Shown here piece by piece: positions 13,366-26,882 of a stretch of DNA of 64,000 nucleotides. A model generated the notes under the pieces. That model did not search any database and had not been told where the DNA came from. It saw only the letters and a list, made by a program, of their open reading frames with translations. The DNA lies in NCBI GenBank assembly GCA_029721515.1, contig CM056551.1:24600437-24664436 (forward strand). The letters are read 5' to 3'. Origin of the DNA: Synanceia verrucosa. Taxonomy: Eukaryota > Chordata > Actinopteri > Perciformes > Synanceiidae. The first letter of the stretch is position 1. Every line of letters begins with the position of its first letter. Both the position numbers and the translations under genes were made by a program.

Positions 13366-14239
13366 TAGAAACACAAATATTCTGTGTACCCTGCTAAAAA
13401 GTATGATTTCCTGGGAAACATATTTATGTCTGAAGGGAGTGCTTGTTATCAGAATCATCCAGTATCTGTGGTTAAGCAGGAGCCACAGGACGGCCGACCC
13501 CTCCATGGACAGTGGTGCTTGTGGCTCAGTTCAGATTTGCACCATGCCCCTCTCTCTCTCTCCATTCCCTCTGCCCCCACCCCCTCGTTTCTCTGCACGC
13601 TCATTACATATGCCCTAGTTTGCTCATGAGCCAGGAGAGCCTTGCTAGCCTCATTACAAACTTGGAAACCTCCCATCTTTTGTACCTTTTTCACAGACAA
13701 GATCTCCCACATTCATGCTCGTATCCCAGAAGTGGCATAAAGCGATTCATCAAAGATGTATAAAGAAGAAGAGCTCACATCTCATCTGAATCTTCGCAGT
13801 AACTGCTGAAGAGGAAGGTGTCTGTGATGGAAAGCGCAAGTGCAGATTAACAGGCGAGGAAAGAAAAGGAAAAATGGGCGAGGGGGGAAAAGCATTTTAC
13901 TTGAAAACTGTGTCACTAATTCACAGGACTGCTGCATATTCAACAGCACATGAAGGCATTTCTGTGACCCTGTTCGTTAAATGTTTACCTCATTAGCTCT
14001 CTTGTTGTCTTGATGTTTTCCATGTGGCATTCTGGATGAAAGGGAAATTATGCCACACAAATACACTCTGTGACTGAGCAACTATCTGATTCAAAATTCA
14101 CAAAGGATGCACTAGTGTGTGCGAGCAACAGGGAGACACAGTCAGCTTCAAAAAAACCAATCATATGCTTGATAAACCTTGGAAAGGCATTCCAGTCAAT
14201 ATAAGTGTCTTTCTTTTCCTTAGAAAATTATTCACTCTT

Positions 14240-14380
14240 TCATCTGAAGGAATGGGTTTAGGAAATATGCTTATTTGACAAAAGCTAGATCATCATGTCA
14301 TGTTAGTTCTTTCTATTCTACATAGAGCCGGAGCCATTAGCTGGTTCACTTAGCTTAGCATAAAGACAAGAACACCTTTA
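14240..14380 (+). repeat. Fragment of the 'ttagcttagcataaagac' teleost repeat
   Basis: Starts around aggaaatatgcttattt and ends with ttagcttagcataaagac, the order seen in a widespread fish repeat (from memory of the family). Diverged in between. Confidence 0.5.
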
Positions 14381-16689
14381 ATGTATGGCTGCACACTTAC
14401 TCAAAATGTTATTGATCGCCAACATGGAGAATGAGGAGCAACTCGTGATGTAAAAACAATCATGCCTTCTAAGTGCCAGACTATTTCCTGAACAGAAGTT
14501 ACGACTCTCTGCAAGTTGCCTGGCAAAATCATGCTGACATGATGTCGTGAATTCCCCCCCACGTGAAATTATAATTATTATGTATTTTTTATGAGATGCA
14601 AGCTGAGGCAACAGTTTGCTTGCATGAACAGACAAATATGACAATGGTATCAATCTTCTTCCCATCCAGTGCTTATCAACAAAACAATAGGGTTTATTTC
14701 CCCAAGATGTCACTCTACTCCTTTAAAATCTCTGCTGGATGTCATCTCACATATGTTACATGATGAAAAGTGCATTCAACAGTGCATTACTAATGCTTAT
14801 CTTGTTAAGGTCATTCTGGCAATTTAAACTGTAAAAAATGTTATGGGAAGGGAAGGGAAGGTGCATGTGGTGTTGCTCTATTACACTATATACATACACA
14901 GTAACAAGACATCCTCTTATCCTTGTTCCACTTCAACTTCACACCCGCTAGCCTAAGCTCTGCATTGTGTGTACTGGAAAGGGCAGGCCTTGACAAATCG
15001 AATTTCTTCATCCTGCTTACTCCTTGGTCAGTGAATTTCATGTAGCAGGCTGGCGCTACTTTCCCAAAGAGTCACAGTGTTTAGCGAGAAATGGCTCAGT
15101 GTGCAGTGGCATTATGAGTCACTGGTGTTAAAATATTACCCTGAAGCGACTTTTCAGTCTTTATTTTGTGTCTCATCTTACGAGTAAATGAGTTAAGTGA
15201 GCAACTGCTGTATAACTGAACAGACAGGCATTGTGGAGCAGCTGAATGCTAATGGGGATTCTTTCAATACACAAACAAACAAGAATGAATTTGCTTATCA
15301 AGCATGGTTCACAATCAAACATATAAGTCCGATAGACAGTGCAAGCCAAAGCTATGAAAGTTTTAAAGATTTATTCATAGCATCAAGCCAAATCCTCACC
15401 CAGCGGCAGCAGCAACCTTAGAACCACAGTTTGATGTGTTATAATTAGAACTTCAAGAGAGAAGGGAAGAGAGAGTCAGAAATAGAGAGAGAGATCTCCA
15501 ACAAAGACCCCTCTTCAATGCTCTAAACCTGGTTAAAAATACACGCTGTGATTTAAACTTCTGAGCCGCTAATTTAACTTGTCAGACGCTTCACAGCTTC
15601 AACATGAGATAAAGTGCAAGATTCACAAGCCTGGCGTATTGGCGGTATGCTTCAGTATGACATCGGCAGTATCTGCAGTGGAGCACACCTACCTAGAGCA
15701 GCTGAGGATGGTTAGAAAGATCAAACTTGTAAATATTTCATGCCTCAAACAGTGGTGAATTATAGAGAGACCACACAGTCGAACTACCTGGTTTAGAAGC
15801 AAAATAGGAGACAACGCTCAATTGCAAAGCAATATTTCTTTCAATAAATATTTAAAGAAAAAAATAATGTATGTGCAGTCTGATGGTGAAACTTAGGTGG
15901 TCTTTTTCAACTAACTGTTTAATGACAATTCAAAGATAGTGTAGTAGTTAAACACATTTTTCTTTCATGTCGTTGTTATTAAATTTATTAGTCTTGCATA
16001 GTCTTTACTAAAATTGTGTAAATTGATAAGGTCTGCACAATATGGTGAATAACCGATAATGTATATTTCATATAATCATACAGCATCCTGTACTTTCATT
16101 TCATACATCATATCAAAAACACAAAGATGCATAATAACTAACCGATGGATGATGTACTATGTAGCTGGCAGAAGGTGAGCCTGTGTGTCTGTCTATGCTG
16201 GTCCTGTGACAGACTGTGCAGGGTGTACCTGGCCTGAGGCTGCTGAGTGATTTTACTTTAATGACACTCACACAGACAGGTATGTGGGGTTATACGATGC
16301 AATCACACCTGCAGCGAACTTTTAAGTGTGTGCCACACGTTCAGAGTGGACCTATCTTATCACTTGTGTCTGCTTTTATTTCTTTCAGGAAATACACAAA
16401 CCACACCGATTGCAGTAGTGTTAAATGAAATGTGTACCAAGAATCTTTTAATAACGTCAATCTTTTCAGTAATAAATCTATCCCATTCTTATAAGTGATG
16501 TTCCTGTAAATAAACATTGACATAACCTACAGAAATCTGTTTTCAAGCTGAATACAGCTAAACCTCATCACTGCTCATTGGCTTTAAGCTGAATTCAACT
16601 TCTTCCTCTCACCAAGTCATGGAGACCATCGGCTCTTTGCCACTTCCTGTCTTTATGCACTCATTGGAATAACAAAAGGCTGCCTTGGT

Positions 16690-16900
16690 AGGGCTGTGAC
16701 GGTAAGTTTTTTTTTTTTATTACTGCGGTGATAAAGCACCCAGTCAATGCAGTATGGCGGTTTACCTCTCTACCCCGGGATCGCCACAACTCCGCTACCC
16801 CAGCTACCCCAGCTACCCTCCACAATTGCCACAATCCTGCTATCGCTACCCTGCTTCCCTGCAATCGCCGCGACCCTGCCGATCGCTCGCAACCCTATTA
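16690..16900. repeat. MITE-end fragment plus CTACCCCAG-type tandem
   Basis: AGGGCTGTGACGGTAA at 16690 resembles the terminal repeat of a class of fish MITEs. A pyrimidine-rich, imperfect tandem of CTACCCCAGCTACC units (16790-16820) and related CGCTACCCTG strings follows. The other end of the element was not found. Confidence 0.4.
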
Positions 16901-18619
16901 TGTGTGTATATGTTCAATTTAATCATGAGAAGTACTGAAAACTCATAATTAATAATAATAATAATTAATAATAATAAAACAAACAACCCCCTCGCATTAC
17001 AGTTAATGGACTGTTTATATTTCATATCAAACACCACATGCACTAAAAAGTGAATCACTAATTCCATACTTGTACCTACCAACCAAAGCATACCTTGTTG
17101 CCCCTTTTTGTAAGTGACAATGGACTGAGTTTTCTGAAGTTTGAAGGTGAGTGGTTGCTGTTCATTGACATTAGAGGAAAATTTGATTCCCTGCCACCCT
17201 ACATTATACCCCCAAGGGTAATCTAAAACATCTGGACTGGAGATATTCCACTTTCACAGTGGACAGCATATACTTCATGTCATTATCTCAATTAACCCTT
17301 CTGAAAAGTACTTGGCACCAGACCGGGCAGCTGGTTCATATCCGAGTTGAAGAATTTTAACAGATACACACCAAACACTCCCTTGCTGGCATTCATAACA
17401 ATTTAGGCTGGCTGACATGATAAATGGGATGCTGTGTTTGTTTTTTGGCAAATGAGTGAAGTATGGCTGCACATCCACATGCTGTGTTGAAGAGCCAGAA
17501 GTGCTGCCTAGACTTTGTGTGATGACATTTCTGGGTTATCTCTCCCAGCTTCGATCACACAAACCCACACAATGGCACACACAAACTCAAACCCGAAAAC
17601 AACTCAGCATCATCAGTACAGGTAGTGGCATAATCAAATATATGTTAAATTGCTGTAAACTGTAGAGGTGATGAGCCACACACAAAAAAAAACTCTTAAA
17701 ATGAGGCTGATGGATGGAAATAGAATAGTGAAAGATGGCACGGTCACAATAAAGTTTGAGCTTTGAGCATTATTGTCAACCTTTTAGTTCATTTAGATGA
17801 ACATGTCATGCAAAAAAAAGAAAAATGTCAGTGATTCAAGTTACGCTCTGGACCCTGGTGAGTAGACTATAATATGGGGGCTCATGGTTTAGCTATGCCA
17901 CTAGAATAAGAATAAGAGGCCCACATCTCCTTAGGGCTTGTTGGAAGTAAGAACTTAAACCTGCACTCATCTGATCTCAAATAAGTGGATTGGGCTTATT
18001 GAAAACGCAGTGGCGTTCTGAAGCCCAACAGAGAGACTTTATCTTACCAAAGCACAGCTCATTGCTTTAACGCCTCAATCTTATTTTGACTAAAGCAGGC
18101 TTAGCTTTACTCTGCATCAACGAAAGCATGCCTGTACAATGAGACTGAATGGCCCAACAATACCATAAAACTCAAAGCATAATGTTCTGGAACTCAGAAC
18201 AACTATATATTACAAGCAGAAGAGACATTTATATCTTCACACACAGACAAAAATGTGTCAGGAATTGGCTTTTTTGAAGATAAAATATTCCAACATCCAA
18301 AGGTCTATGCATCATTCATTCATCTATGTGCACGCCTTAAATGACATTTCATTTTTAAGCCCACTGTTTTCAAGCTTTGGTCTCTCAATGGAGCTTAAAC
18401 AGACTGAAACTGTTAACACCTCCTCAGAATTACATGCTACTGCAGTTCTGCACTTAATCCAAAATAATTTATTTTGTCTATTGATCTGTCATGGAGAGGT
18501 GGAGTTTTTCACTCATGAGCAGCAATGATAATGAATGGCTGGCATTGTTCTGACACTACTGACAATAAACAAGGTGGGTCCAGAGCACTCATATCCACTA
18601 CCACGGTGATCCTTGTCAG

Positions 18620-18720
18620 TGTTGGGCAAGTTACTTTCAACTAATATGTTGCTTTATAATAATAGTACTGTCTGTGTATAGTAACATGTTACTGATTAGT
18701 GATTACACAATTCTGCATCA
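18620..18720. repeat. Fragment of a 'GTGTTGGGCAAGTTACTTT' repeat
   Basis: The opening GTGTTGGGCAAGTTACTTT and later agtaacatgttactga strings match a dispersed vertebrate repeat rich in GTTACT motifs. Only one end is recognisable. Confidence 0.45.
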
Positions 18721-18911
18721 TTTTCTACGACTTAGAATGATCAAAGCACACAATATCAAGTTTATTGTAGTTCAAATCCTGTATTGCTTGAGTTTCCCGT
18801 ATGGCTTTCCCCTGCAAGAATAGCTCTGGCAAGTCGCTGGGGAGCACTTCCTGACAACATATCACTACTGTAATCACAGCTGTATGACAGATTAGCATAA
18901 ACCCCTTGCTT

Positions 18912-18913
<2 letters not shown>

Positions 18914-18948
<35 letters not shown>
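18914..18948. repeat. (TA)n microsatellite
   Basis: About 17 perfect TA units. Confidence 0.95.
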
Positions 18949-18951
<3 letters not shown>

Positions 18952-20654
18952 CTGCTTTATATTTGTTTTACATGAGGATGATGTGTTTTTTTCATCTCGT
19001 TCACATACTTTGCTTGCATGAGCTCGTCAACGTTCAACCTGACAGCCGAAGACCAAAGAGCAGGATGTGGGTGCATGACACGAGCCATTGGAGACAACAT
19101 ATGGATAACATGTGGTGAATATCATTGGCTCATCCAAGAGCTAGTGTTAGATGAAACCCGGACTGGGACCATTCATGCATTCACAGGCAGTGGTTACAAC
19201 TTTGTATTAAATTACCTGCTTCATGCGCACTGGAAGAGGCGTGTTGTGGATGAATGAAAAAATTACAACAATGAATATTTAATTTTTGATGGTAAAGTAG
19301 TACAACAGTGTGTAATATAGATTACAGAATATATGAGAACAGATGTGAATGAGGCAATTATAATACACTGATTATCAGTTATACGTTATCACAGAAAATA
19401 TATCCCGCACACATGAATGGAATAAATTTACCAGAAAATGAATTAGTAATGAATAATTATATTACTTCCTTGTTGCTAAATGTAATATATTAGATATCTT
19501 GACAGAAAGTCACTTTTTTTTCCAACAATTCACTTTTTGTGTAGATGCAGGTGTTTAAAAAACAAAATAAAATCAGCCAAAGAGATTCATTTATACAGTA
19601 GTTACATGGCCCTATTATTGGTGCAGCTATTTAATACTTGTGAGATGCTTGCTCAATTATATTGAAAATATATTACAGTTGGCACGCACACAGCTGATAT
19701 GGACCTGTATATAATTGTAAACAACAGACGGTCAGGTAGACAGATATAGGTGCGTGGGTGGGTAAGTGGAAGGAAAGTATGTGTATATGTGTAACAAGAA
19801 CAGAAAATGGTGAAATACATGCTTTCCAATTTCATGTCGAAGCAAGAAGCAGAGTGAGGATAAGGAAAGCAGCTTTAGGAGCAAGGCTAATCTACAATTA
19901 TTTGCACTGTATTTCTCACATTAACGTTACATTCCTCTCAAAGTCAGAGGTCGGAATTTCCCATTTGAAATTTCCAATTTAAATCTTTCAAGTATCGCGG
20001 GTGCAGGATGGCAAACAAGCAAAACATGACTCACCTTGACAAAGTCATGTTTCTTTTTTTTAAGTGTGCACACAACTGAACTCTAGGCAGTGCAACCTCC
20101 TTGCATTTATAAATGAAACAGAGAAGGAAAAATGCTGGGTGATGCTTTTTTAACTGCAGGTATATTTTCAATTTTTTTCCAACTTTCAGCTGCTTCTTCA
20201 TGAAGTCGGGGTCGATGGATTTTTCTAACGCAATTAGCACACGCAATTGTTAGTTATGAGAATTCTATAAAGATCCATTACAATGCTTCTCATAACAAGT
20301 AGAATTAAGAAGGCATCACCATGTTGACACTTGAACGTTGAACTCTTTTACATGTGAACTCATTGAGTTTCATCAGTAATTGCAGCACTCTGGCCTCTAT
20401 ATTAAGTGGCACAAACACTGTGGTAAATGCATATAATTATATTACTTAACAATATAAAAAAAAATGCCATGCCATATTTCCCGGGTGCAGCAAGAAGCAA
20501 AGATATGTGAGTAAATACAAATCATATTTTACACCTCTTCTAGTCCTACCAGATGGGTAACAGTGCAATGACTATCTTTGACTTCCTGGTATCAAAGACA
20601 AATTTCAAATAATGCTGCTCAGTCTCAAATTTAAAATGCTGATTCAACACCACA

Positions 20655-21320
20655 TTAAAAGCATTTTCACACCTATGGTTCGGTTGCTCTGGTCCGAATC
20701 AGGGACCAACTTGTTACAATGTTGCAAATTGCCTTGAGTTTGGTTTGTGTTCACACGGCAGCATTCACAAGCGGACCAAAATGTGTGATATGTGAGGAAA
20801 CTACTCTCTAATTGGTCGGAATTTCCTTGTGGAAAACTCCAGGAAGTAAACATAGAAGAGCAGACTCCAGAGCGCTACTTTTCAATTTTACAATGAAGGT
20901 AAAACTATGCGGGTTTGCATTTATCACTGTAGGCAAACGGTACAGTTTGAAAATGAGGCAAGGCTGAGGCTGGAAAATAATGTCATGATGCACTGGAGTC
21001 ACCGATGATGCATATCAAGACAGCTCAGACGGAGGCGCGCATTAATCCTTCTGAAATAATGCACGGCGCAGCTGGCTACGGGAGGCAATTTAGTCCAAAA
21101 CAGTCAATGCACCCTGCAGTTGGGTCGAATCAAGGCTGGATCATGTTCTCATCACAATTGAACCGTACCAGAGTTAATTTGGAAAGGACCGAGAAACCAC
21201 CTCTTCAACGGGGTGCGATTGATGTGTTCACACCTTCCCACACGAACTGCACCAAGGCGGGTAAACGGTCCAGGGTTTGATTCAACCGAACTAAACAAGG
21301 CAGGTGTGAAAACGGCCTAA
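20655..21320. mobile_element. Foldback MITE (CATTTTCACACCT / AGGTGTGAAAACG ends)
   Basis: The left end (20659 onward) reads AAGCATTTTCACACC and the right end reads GGTGTGAAAACGGC (to 21316). Beyond them the arms carry matching gttcggttg / caaccgaac type segments. TTAA (20655-20658) precedes it and CTAA (21317-21320) follows, which could be a decayed TTAA duplication. CTAA is also the left flank of the piggyBac-like element that starts at 21321. There is no coding capacity, and the superfamily is not certain (Kolobok-like if the TTAA is real). Confidence 0.6.
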
Positions 21321-21711
21321 CTCTCTGAGTGACACTGACATATCTATATGTCATGTTACACAGCCTGTGAGTAATTTTGGGGCTTCTGGGATTTGTAGTT
21401 GGAGCATAAAGGGACGGTATACGCCATAGAGATCAAAGCAGGAAGTGGAGACAATCGAGATTAGAGAGCAAAACTGTCATTTTTGATGAAAGTGACCTCT
21501 ACTCTCCTCCATATAAAACAAGAATGGAACAAGATAAAACAAATGTTTTCTTTCATGATAAAATAGAGAGTCTCTTCTTTCATTTGAGCTATTCTGTGTT
21601 TTCTGAGTCATAGTACATAATATTATGTGGGTCTTAAAATATGACTCTAAATGGGCAAAAATGCTGGCACAAGGCACTTTCTGTTTCATAAAACAGCTGG
21701 CACTCAGTGAG
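21321..21711 (+). mobile_element. piggyBac-like MITE, copy 1
   Basis: Begins CTCTCTGAGTGACACTGAC and ends CTGGCACTCAGTGAG. Flanks are CTAA and TTGA, each one base from TTAA. The interior shares long blocks with copies 2-5, for example atgtagt(t/c)ggagcataaa, gagatcaaagcaggaa, atagagagtctcttctttca and tgtgggtctt. At 391 bp it is slightly shorter than copies 2-4 and has lost part of the left subterminal region. Confidence 0.8.
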
Positions 21712-21965
21712 TTGAGTGAGTTACAGAGGTTTGCATTGTCCATACTGGCTTATTCATTAAACCACTGGTCCTCTGTACTGTATATCACCATCCATCACCA
21801 TATGTAGTTATATTGAATCATATGTTATACACATCATCTACTTGAATCTAAATGTGTTCTGCCTGCATGGTAGAAAGTATGGAACCTCACAGAAAATCCC
21901 AAACAATATGTTACAGCTCATTTCAAAGAAGACATCATATAACTTCATTATCTGAAAAGTGTTTT

Positions 21966-21985
21966 CACACACACACACACACACA
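21966..21985. repeat. (CA)n microsatellite
   Basis: Ten CA units. Confidence 0.85.
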
Positions 21986-22620
21986 GACACTGTCAGCCTG
22001 CACTGCCTGTGCCTCCAAAAGTTGAGTCATTAATCGTGACCCAGTGGGATTACTTAAAACCAGCATGTGGTCTTCTAAATGCTCAAACTATGAAATGATC
22101 TGCTGCATGTTCTTAGCTGAAAAAGTGAAGTAGGCCTACACTCAACATGAAATGACACTACAAACGAAACATAATCTCTTTGCTGTTTCCGAGGGCCTTT
22201 TTTTCGCTTTCCTGGCACAGTTGCGGTCTGAATTTTGACACTGGCATTAATAGAATGCTAAGACGACCACCAGCCGTCATAATGTAGCATGCGGCTTTTA
22301 GTGCATGTTAGCCCTTTAACATGTCTGGGAGCATTCAGAATCTATGTTTCCAGTGAGAACAGAAACAGCTGACATTGATTTAAGGATTAGGGAAAAAATA
22401 GGAAGCCTTCTGTGAAAAGAGGCTATTTTTTACTGCTGAACGGCCTTTTTATTTGTCTTTTTCACACTGTTCCTTTTCAATGTCTGATGTACAAATGCAG
22501 GGTTAGAAATCTCAAACTGGGCTGAAAGCTCAGTGCGCCACCAACACCAGTATTTTAGTTGAGTAAAGCACTGACTGCTCAGGTGACCACACATTCAAAA
22601 CCCTTTCTGTCTGAAATCCT

Positions 22621-23025
22621 TTCAGAATCAGAAACAGAAACAAGTTGCCAAGTATGTTTGCACAAACAAGGAATTTAACTTGGTGACTTGGTGCATGACA
22701 TATAAACATTAACCTATATACATATAAACATGTAAACGTAGTGCAGAGATAAGAACCGAAAATGATAAAGTGACTAAGAATAAATATGAATGCAAGAACT
22801 CTGATTATGTGGAAAAACAGAGACAAAAACAGTGCAATATGGCAGATAAATGAAGGCAAGAACTGTACAGAAGGTGCAAATATTCAGAAATGTGCAATTA
22901 AAGTGGTGGAGGAGGGTGGACCATGGGCCTTGTTCATGGGTCCAGCTGCAGTGGGGAAGAAACTGTTCTTGTGGGGTGACATTCTTGTCCTGATGGACCA
23001 CAGCCTCCTGCCAGAGTGTGTTTAT
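22621..23025. mobile_element. LINE-derived 3' region fragment
   Basis: ttcagaatcagaaacagaaa, then gttgccaagtatgtttgcac and aaggaatttaacttggtg, then further on gcagtggggaagaaactg and tcctgatggaccacagcctcc. This is the order of blocks seen in a common fish LINE tail (L2- or Rex-type; I cannot decide which). It is truncated and has no reverse-transcriptase frame. Confidence 0.6.
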
Positions 23026-23744
23026 GAGTGTGTGTTGGCTCAAACAACTTATTTTACCATTGTGCTGCCCGTCCTCATCTCAGGGCCGTATTAAAGTTAT
23101 TTGGTAAGCAATTCCTCTGCAAGTGTCCTTGCAACCTCTGTACCCGTCCCTCTAGTGCCTTCCCAATAAGTCAAGCATGAAACGTAGGCAGGACAACAGA
23201 GGCAAAGACAAATAGCTCCGTATCCATTAACTTGTCAGCACAGGAGTCAAATGAACTCTCCTTCAATTATTAATGGGATTAAAGGGCATCTGCACTGGCA
23301 ATGAATAGCCCAATCAAGTTCCACAAACATGACAAGACAAAGACAGTGGCCAAAGCCGGCACAGCAGCAGGACATGGCTTTGTGGAAAGATTGATTCCTA
23401 TTTCCTGATAGCACACGTCTCATTCCGTGTGTGTGTGGGTTCTCGTCCAATAAGTTGCTTTCATTCTTTCGGTTATCACCGCCGCCAATCTGACAGAGGT
23501 CTGACCTCTCTCCACTGATTGAAGACTGTGCCATTTAAAACCAGAGTGAAGGGCACTGTAGAGGGAGGTTGCCAGTCATTGTTATTAAAGTCATCTATGC
23601 ATCCATTGTGACCTTCAGTGGCCAGTAAATATAATGAGCTTTTAGATAAGTTGCTATCATGTATTAATAATTCCTTACTGTATGCAAAGACAAGCTCTAT
23701 TTCTTTTTATTTTATGCATCTTGGCAGCCTGTTTAATTTAAAGT

Positions 23745-24005
23745 AGGGCTGATGAAATTAGCTTGTTAACGCATTACTTTGCGCGATGGAAACGCTACTT
23801 GGACAAACTGCCTCAAATGCTTTGTGTTGAATATCAGGATTGTATCGGGTGATGGTAGAAAGTAAGAAAGCTGAGGATTTGTCTCCCCCTCACTGGAAAC
23901 TGTGGATGTAAAAGTTGAGTGTGTTCCCTGCCGGTGCCCACGGTGCTCACAGCGTTTTCTTTCCAGAGACGCATTTTGGGAAGTTTGTCCAAGTAAAGTT
24001 ACTGT
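23745..24005. repeat. Fragment of a 'GTTAACGC' dispersed repeat
   Basis: agtagggctgatgaaattag followed by cttgttaacgcattactttg resembles the start of a dispersed element. A related string occurs in opposite orientation at 13080-13110 (gttaacgcagtaactttgac, then agccctaa). Confidence 0.35.
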
Positions 24006-24151
24006 CGTGCATGATGTCTTGTTAATGCTGATTAATTGTAAAGTAAAGCAAGCACTATTCAATAATTAACTTAGTGATTAATATTGTCTCCAAGGATTAA
24101 AAAGGTAATTATCAAAGAACTCATTTTGACTTTTTAAGGACAGACCAATAC

Positions 24152-24414
24152 TAGAACTGCAACAAACAATTATTTTTATTTTCTCGATTAATCATTTTGT
24201 CTGTTTCCCAAAGCCTACAATAATACAACGATGGTTTTATTTAACCAAAAGCCCAAAATATTTATGAAAAACAGCAAATAATCATATTTAAGTAGCTTTA
24301 CCCAGTGATTGTTTGGAAAATTGGCTCTATAAAAGACAAATATTGATCAATTCTCAAAATATGTAATGATTCATCTCATGTTGTTTGACAATTAATCAAC
24401 TAATTGCTGCAGCT
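24152..24414. mobile_element. hAT-like MITE ('TAGARCTGCAAC' family)
   Basis: Starts tagaactgcaacaaacaatt, contains tctcgattaatcattttgtc, gtttcccaaagcc and taagtagctttac, and ends gacaattaatcaactaattg followed by ctgcagc. That block order matches a very abundant perciform hAT-type element, from memory. The ends are degenerate inverted repeats (tagaactgcaac / ttgctgcagct). Target duplication not clear. Confidence 0.65.
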
Positions 24415-26818
24415 GCAGCCAGAGCTGCACTGCTGCGGTAATTTGTTTATAAAACTGAGGTTATAGAGTATATTTGCAGTGGTCAATACATCATATAACT
24501 CATGACAAGTATAGCCTACCGTGCATATGCTGTATAGTAAAATAATGTGTCTGGGGAAAATGTAAGTGAGTTAGTCTGCACTGTGTTGTAGGTATTCCAC
24601 GGCTCCACGATATCCAGAGCAAGCAGGATTCAATCACATATAGCCCACAGTTTCCAGTCAGAACTATTGTTTATCCAAATGCAGCAGATGTCACTCCTGC
24701 TAGCAGTGAAGCAGCCATATGTCAGTGTTCCCTCAACTTTTAAACTGACAGAAATCCAAAGGATGACGAGCAACAGATCAGGAAATGTTCCCACAACAGC
24801 GCATTGAGTTTGACAAACTTCTTCAACTGCATTAAGCAAGTGAAATATATGAGGGAAACGAACAGTGACCAACAATATTAACACTAATCACAATTCACCA
24901 ATAGCAGACAATCGCATCTCCACTCCAGATGGCTGTCCATTTGCCTAAAAAGCTCTAATTGTGCAGCCATTATCACAAGACTGAGACTGAGATGCAAAAA
25001 AAATCACGCAAAGCGACTCTGTGAACAAGCACAAAAGCATCGTACATACAGAGGGCCCACTGGTGCAGTCATGTGCTTTGCCCAGGCAGACAGGCTGAAA
25101 CAATGTGTGAGAGTCAGCACCAGTAACCGACCAGAGGAGGTGATGTATTGCACACTGACTTGGAACAATGCAGTCTGTTTTACCTGAAGGCGAATGTTTC
25201 TACCCCATCAATTTGTTTCAGTGGACAGAGACACCCTGTGACATCCTCAGCAGAGTGTTTGTTAGCAGCTGTCTCTGAAGACACCTGCCACCTTTGAGCA
25301 TGGTAAAGTACCACAAAGCTTCAGAACAACATAAAGTCATTTCTAACCACCAAAATGCATTCTTTATGATAGGGAGTTTGACTGCTGTCGGACCGCAAGA
25401 GCCCTGTCCAATCTGACAGTGCAGAGCAGTCATGTTGCTAATAGCTGTCAGACGTGACCAAGGATGGTTGTGAAGATGCTCACACAGAGATCAAATAGTG
25501 TAACAGCCTCCATCCACCTCCATCTCCTCCTTAAACCAGCTCCTTGATGTGAATGAGGTTACAGCTGTACTCAGTTTGGGAACAGATGAACAAAAATCCC
25601 TTTACAACACTGCAAATTTAACTGGGATGAGATTAATTGAGGGACACGTTCAGAGTGTATTTTTAACGCACTCAGCCTTGAAACAAGTCGACCCACAGCA
25701 GCACAGCTCCCTGCTTTTCCTCTGCATCCATTATGCCAGCCTACCAGGGAGTGTAATGTCTTGTAGCAGCTGATTCTGAGTTGACACTGCGAGGCTTAGG
25801 GAACCATGGAAAGTCCGCTTAAGGCGCACTTCTGGTGTAGAGACTGAGGTCTGTCTGACATATGGGGCTCCTGAGGCGAGCATGTTGCTAAATGAATAGA
25901 GGCAGGAAGGATGGCATGACCCACTTCTTTAAGGGCCACACTGCTTTCTTTACACACATCCCACAGGTACTGTTCATGGGAATATACAGCAGGCAGGAGC
26001 TTAAATATTCTTATCACCAGAAACTGGAGGGGCAAAGGAAAGGAGGGAGGGTTGAAATGATTTGAATGCTGATCCAGTGGCTCAGGTGAATGTACAATCT
26101 CCTCTCCTAAAGCAGTCTAACAGCTTTTGGCAAGACTCTAAGGCTGGAATATGCAACTGACCTTCTCCTGGTGTCATCAACAGTGGTGCCATTATATGAT
26201 CTGTCCAAAGCCCACATTTTGGTGACATCTTTCCATTTTTTTTCTTCAGTTTGCTAAATAGGTAAAAGAGTGACTGCTCTCTGCCTCAATCGACCAGGAA
26301 TAGGCTACTCTATCTGGATTCTTATTATTCTCTGGAACCATCACAAAGGAGCAATGCAAACTGATGAAATTCACCAAAAAATACCGGAGCAGCGCACGTT
26401 TCTACCTTAAAATGGTTGAGAAGACGCACTGACTCTTTTGGCCCCATATCAAAGAAAAATTACGCACGGATAAAACATTGATTCGTCGGTTTAATCGACT
26501 CTAACAGGTGTCCTTAAAACGCAAGTAAACCAATTAACTAACGAGTCGTGCACAGATTACAAGCGCTAGTTTTGTTTTGGCAGACCCTGCTGACAGACTG
26601 CTGGTATTCCGCAAACAACACAGGCTCTCTCTCCATAAGCGCACACTACATTTTGCTCAGTTGCTCGTGAGGGCTTCCCCCTTTTAAATGATCACTTCTC
26701 ACGCGTAAAGACGCTCAAAACGCTGGTGATCAGTTTGATATTTCCCCAATATAAAATGCTAGTCATGTAAAAATGTTCTGACAATTAATGACAGTCAGTC
26801 ACTTTTTCTTCCACTCAC

Positions 26819-26882
26819 CTCTCGCATGAAGCGGGACAGCGGCGCCCAAACACAGAGCAATGGAGAGGAGAAGCGGTCCCAT
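26819..26882 (-). CDS. First coding exon (signal peptide) of an unidentified secreted or membrane protein gene, partial
   Basis: Read on the minus strand, an ATG at 26882-26880 opens 21 codons starting MGPLLLSIALCLGAAV and ending PLHAR, plus one base of a split codon. The exon then meets a strong donor, AGAG|gtgagtgg (exon end 26819, phase 1). The peptide is a typical signal sequence: a hydrophobic Leu/Ile/Ala core at residues 4-16 and a small-residue site after His-Ala (residue 20), with Arg following. The ATG has A at -3 and G at +4. No other ATG occurs on this strand from there up to 27221, so it would be the first ATG of a transcript starting anywhere in that interval. A phase-1 signal-peptide exon followed by a long intron is common in cell-surface receptors and adhesion proteins (family knowledge). 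I do not recognise which gene this is. The downstream exons would lie at lower coordinates and none could be identified in 26.8 kb. A chance open frame is possible but unlikely given the combination of signal peptide, donor, Kozak context and CpG context. Confidence 0.72.

Larger units (their letters stand above)
1..26818 (-). other. Presumed first intron (or introns) of the signal-peptide gene; no further exon recognised
   Basis: This is an inference from the donor at 26819/26818 on the minus strand. The stretch contains no open frame with a recognisable domain. It holds the elements listed separately below plus unremarkable AT-rich DNA. Sub-stretches in which I see nothing beyond short simple repeats are 207-2244, 2655-5508, 5536-6461, 7086-9139, 9164-10892, 11241-12885, 13366-14239, 14381-16689, 16900-18619, 18949-20654, 21720-22620, 23030-23744 and 24415-26818. 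Small exons hidden in these stretches cannot be excluded by eye. Confidence 0.45.

Noticed and set aside
19018..19257. 79-codon plus-strand frame with fairly balanced composition
   Set aside because: No recognisable motif or splice context. It lies between a TA microsatellite and AT-rich sequence. Could be an exon, but there is not enough to call it.
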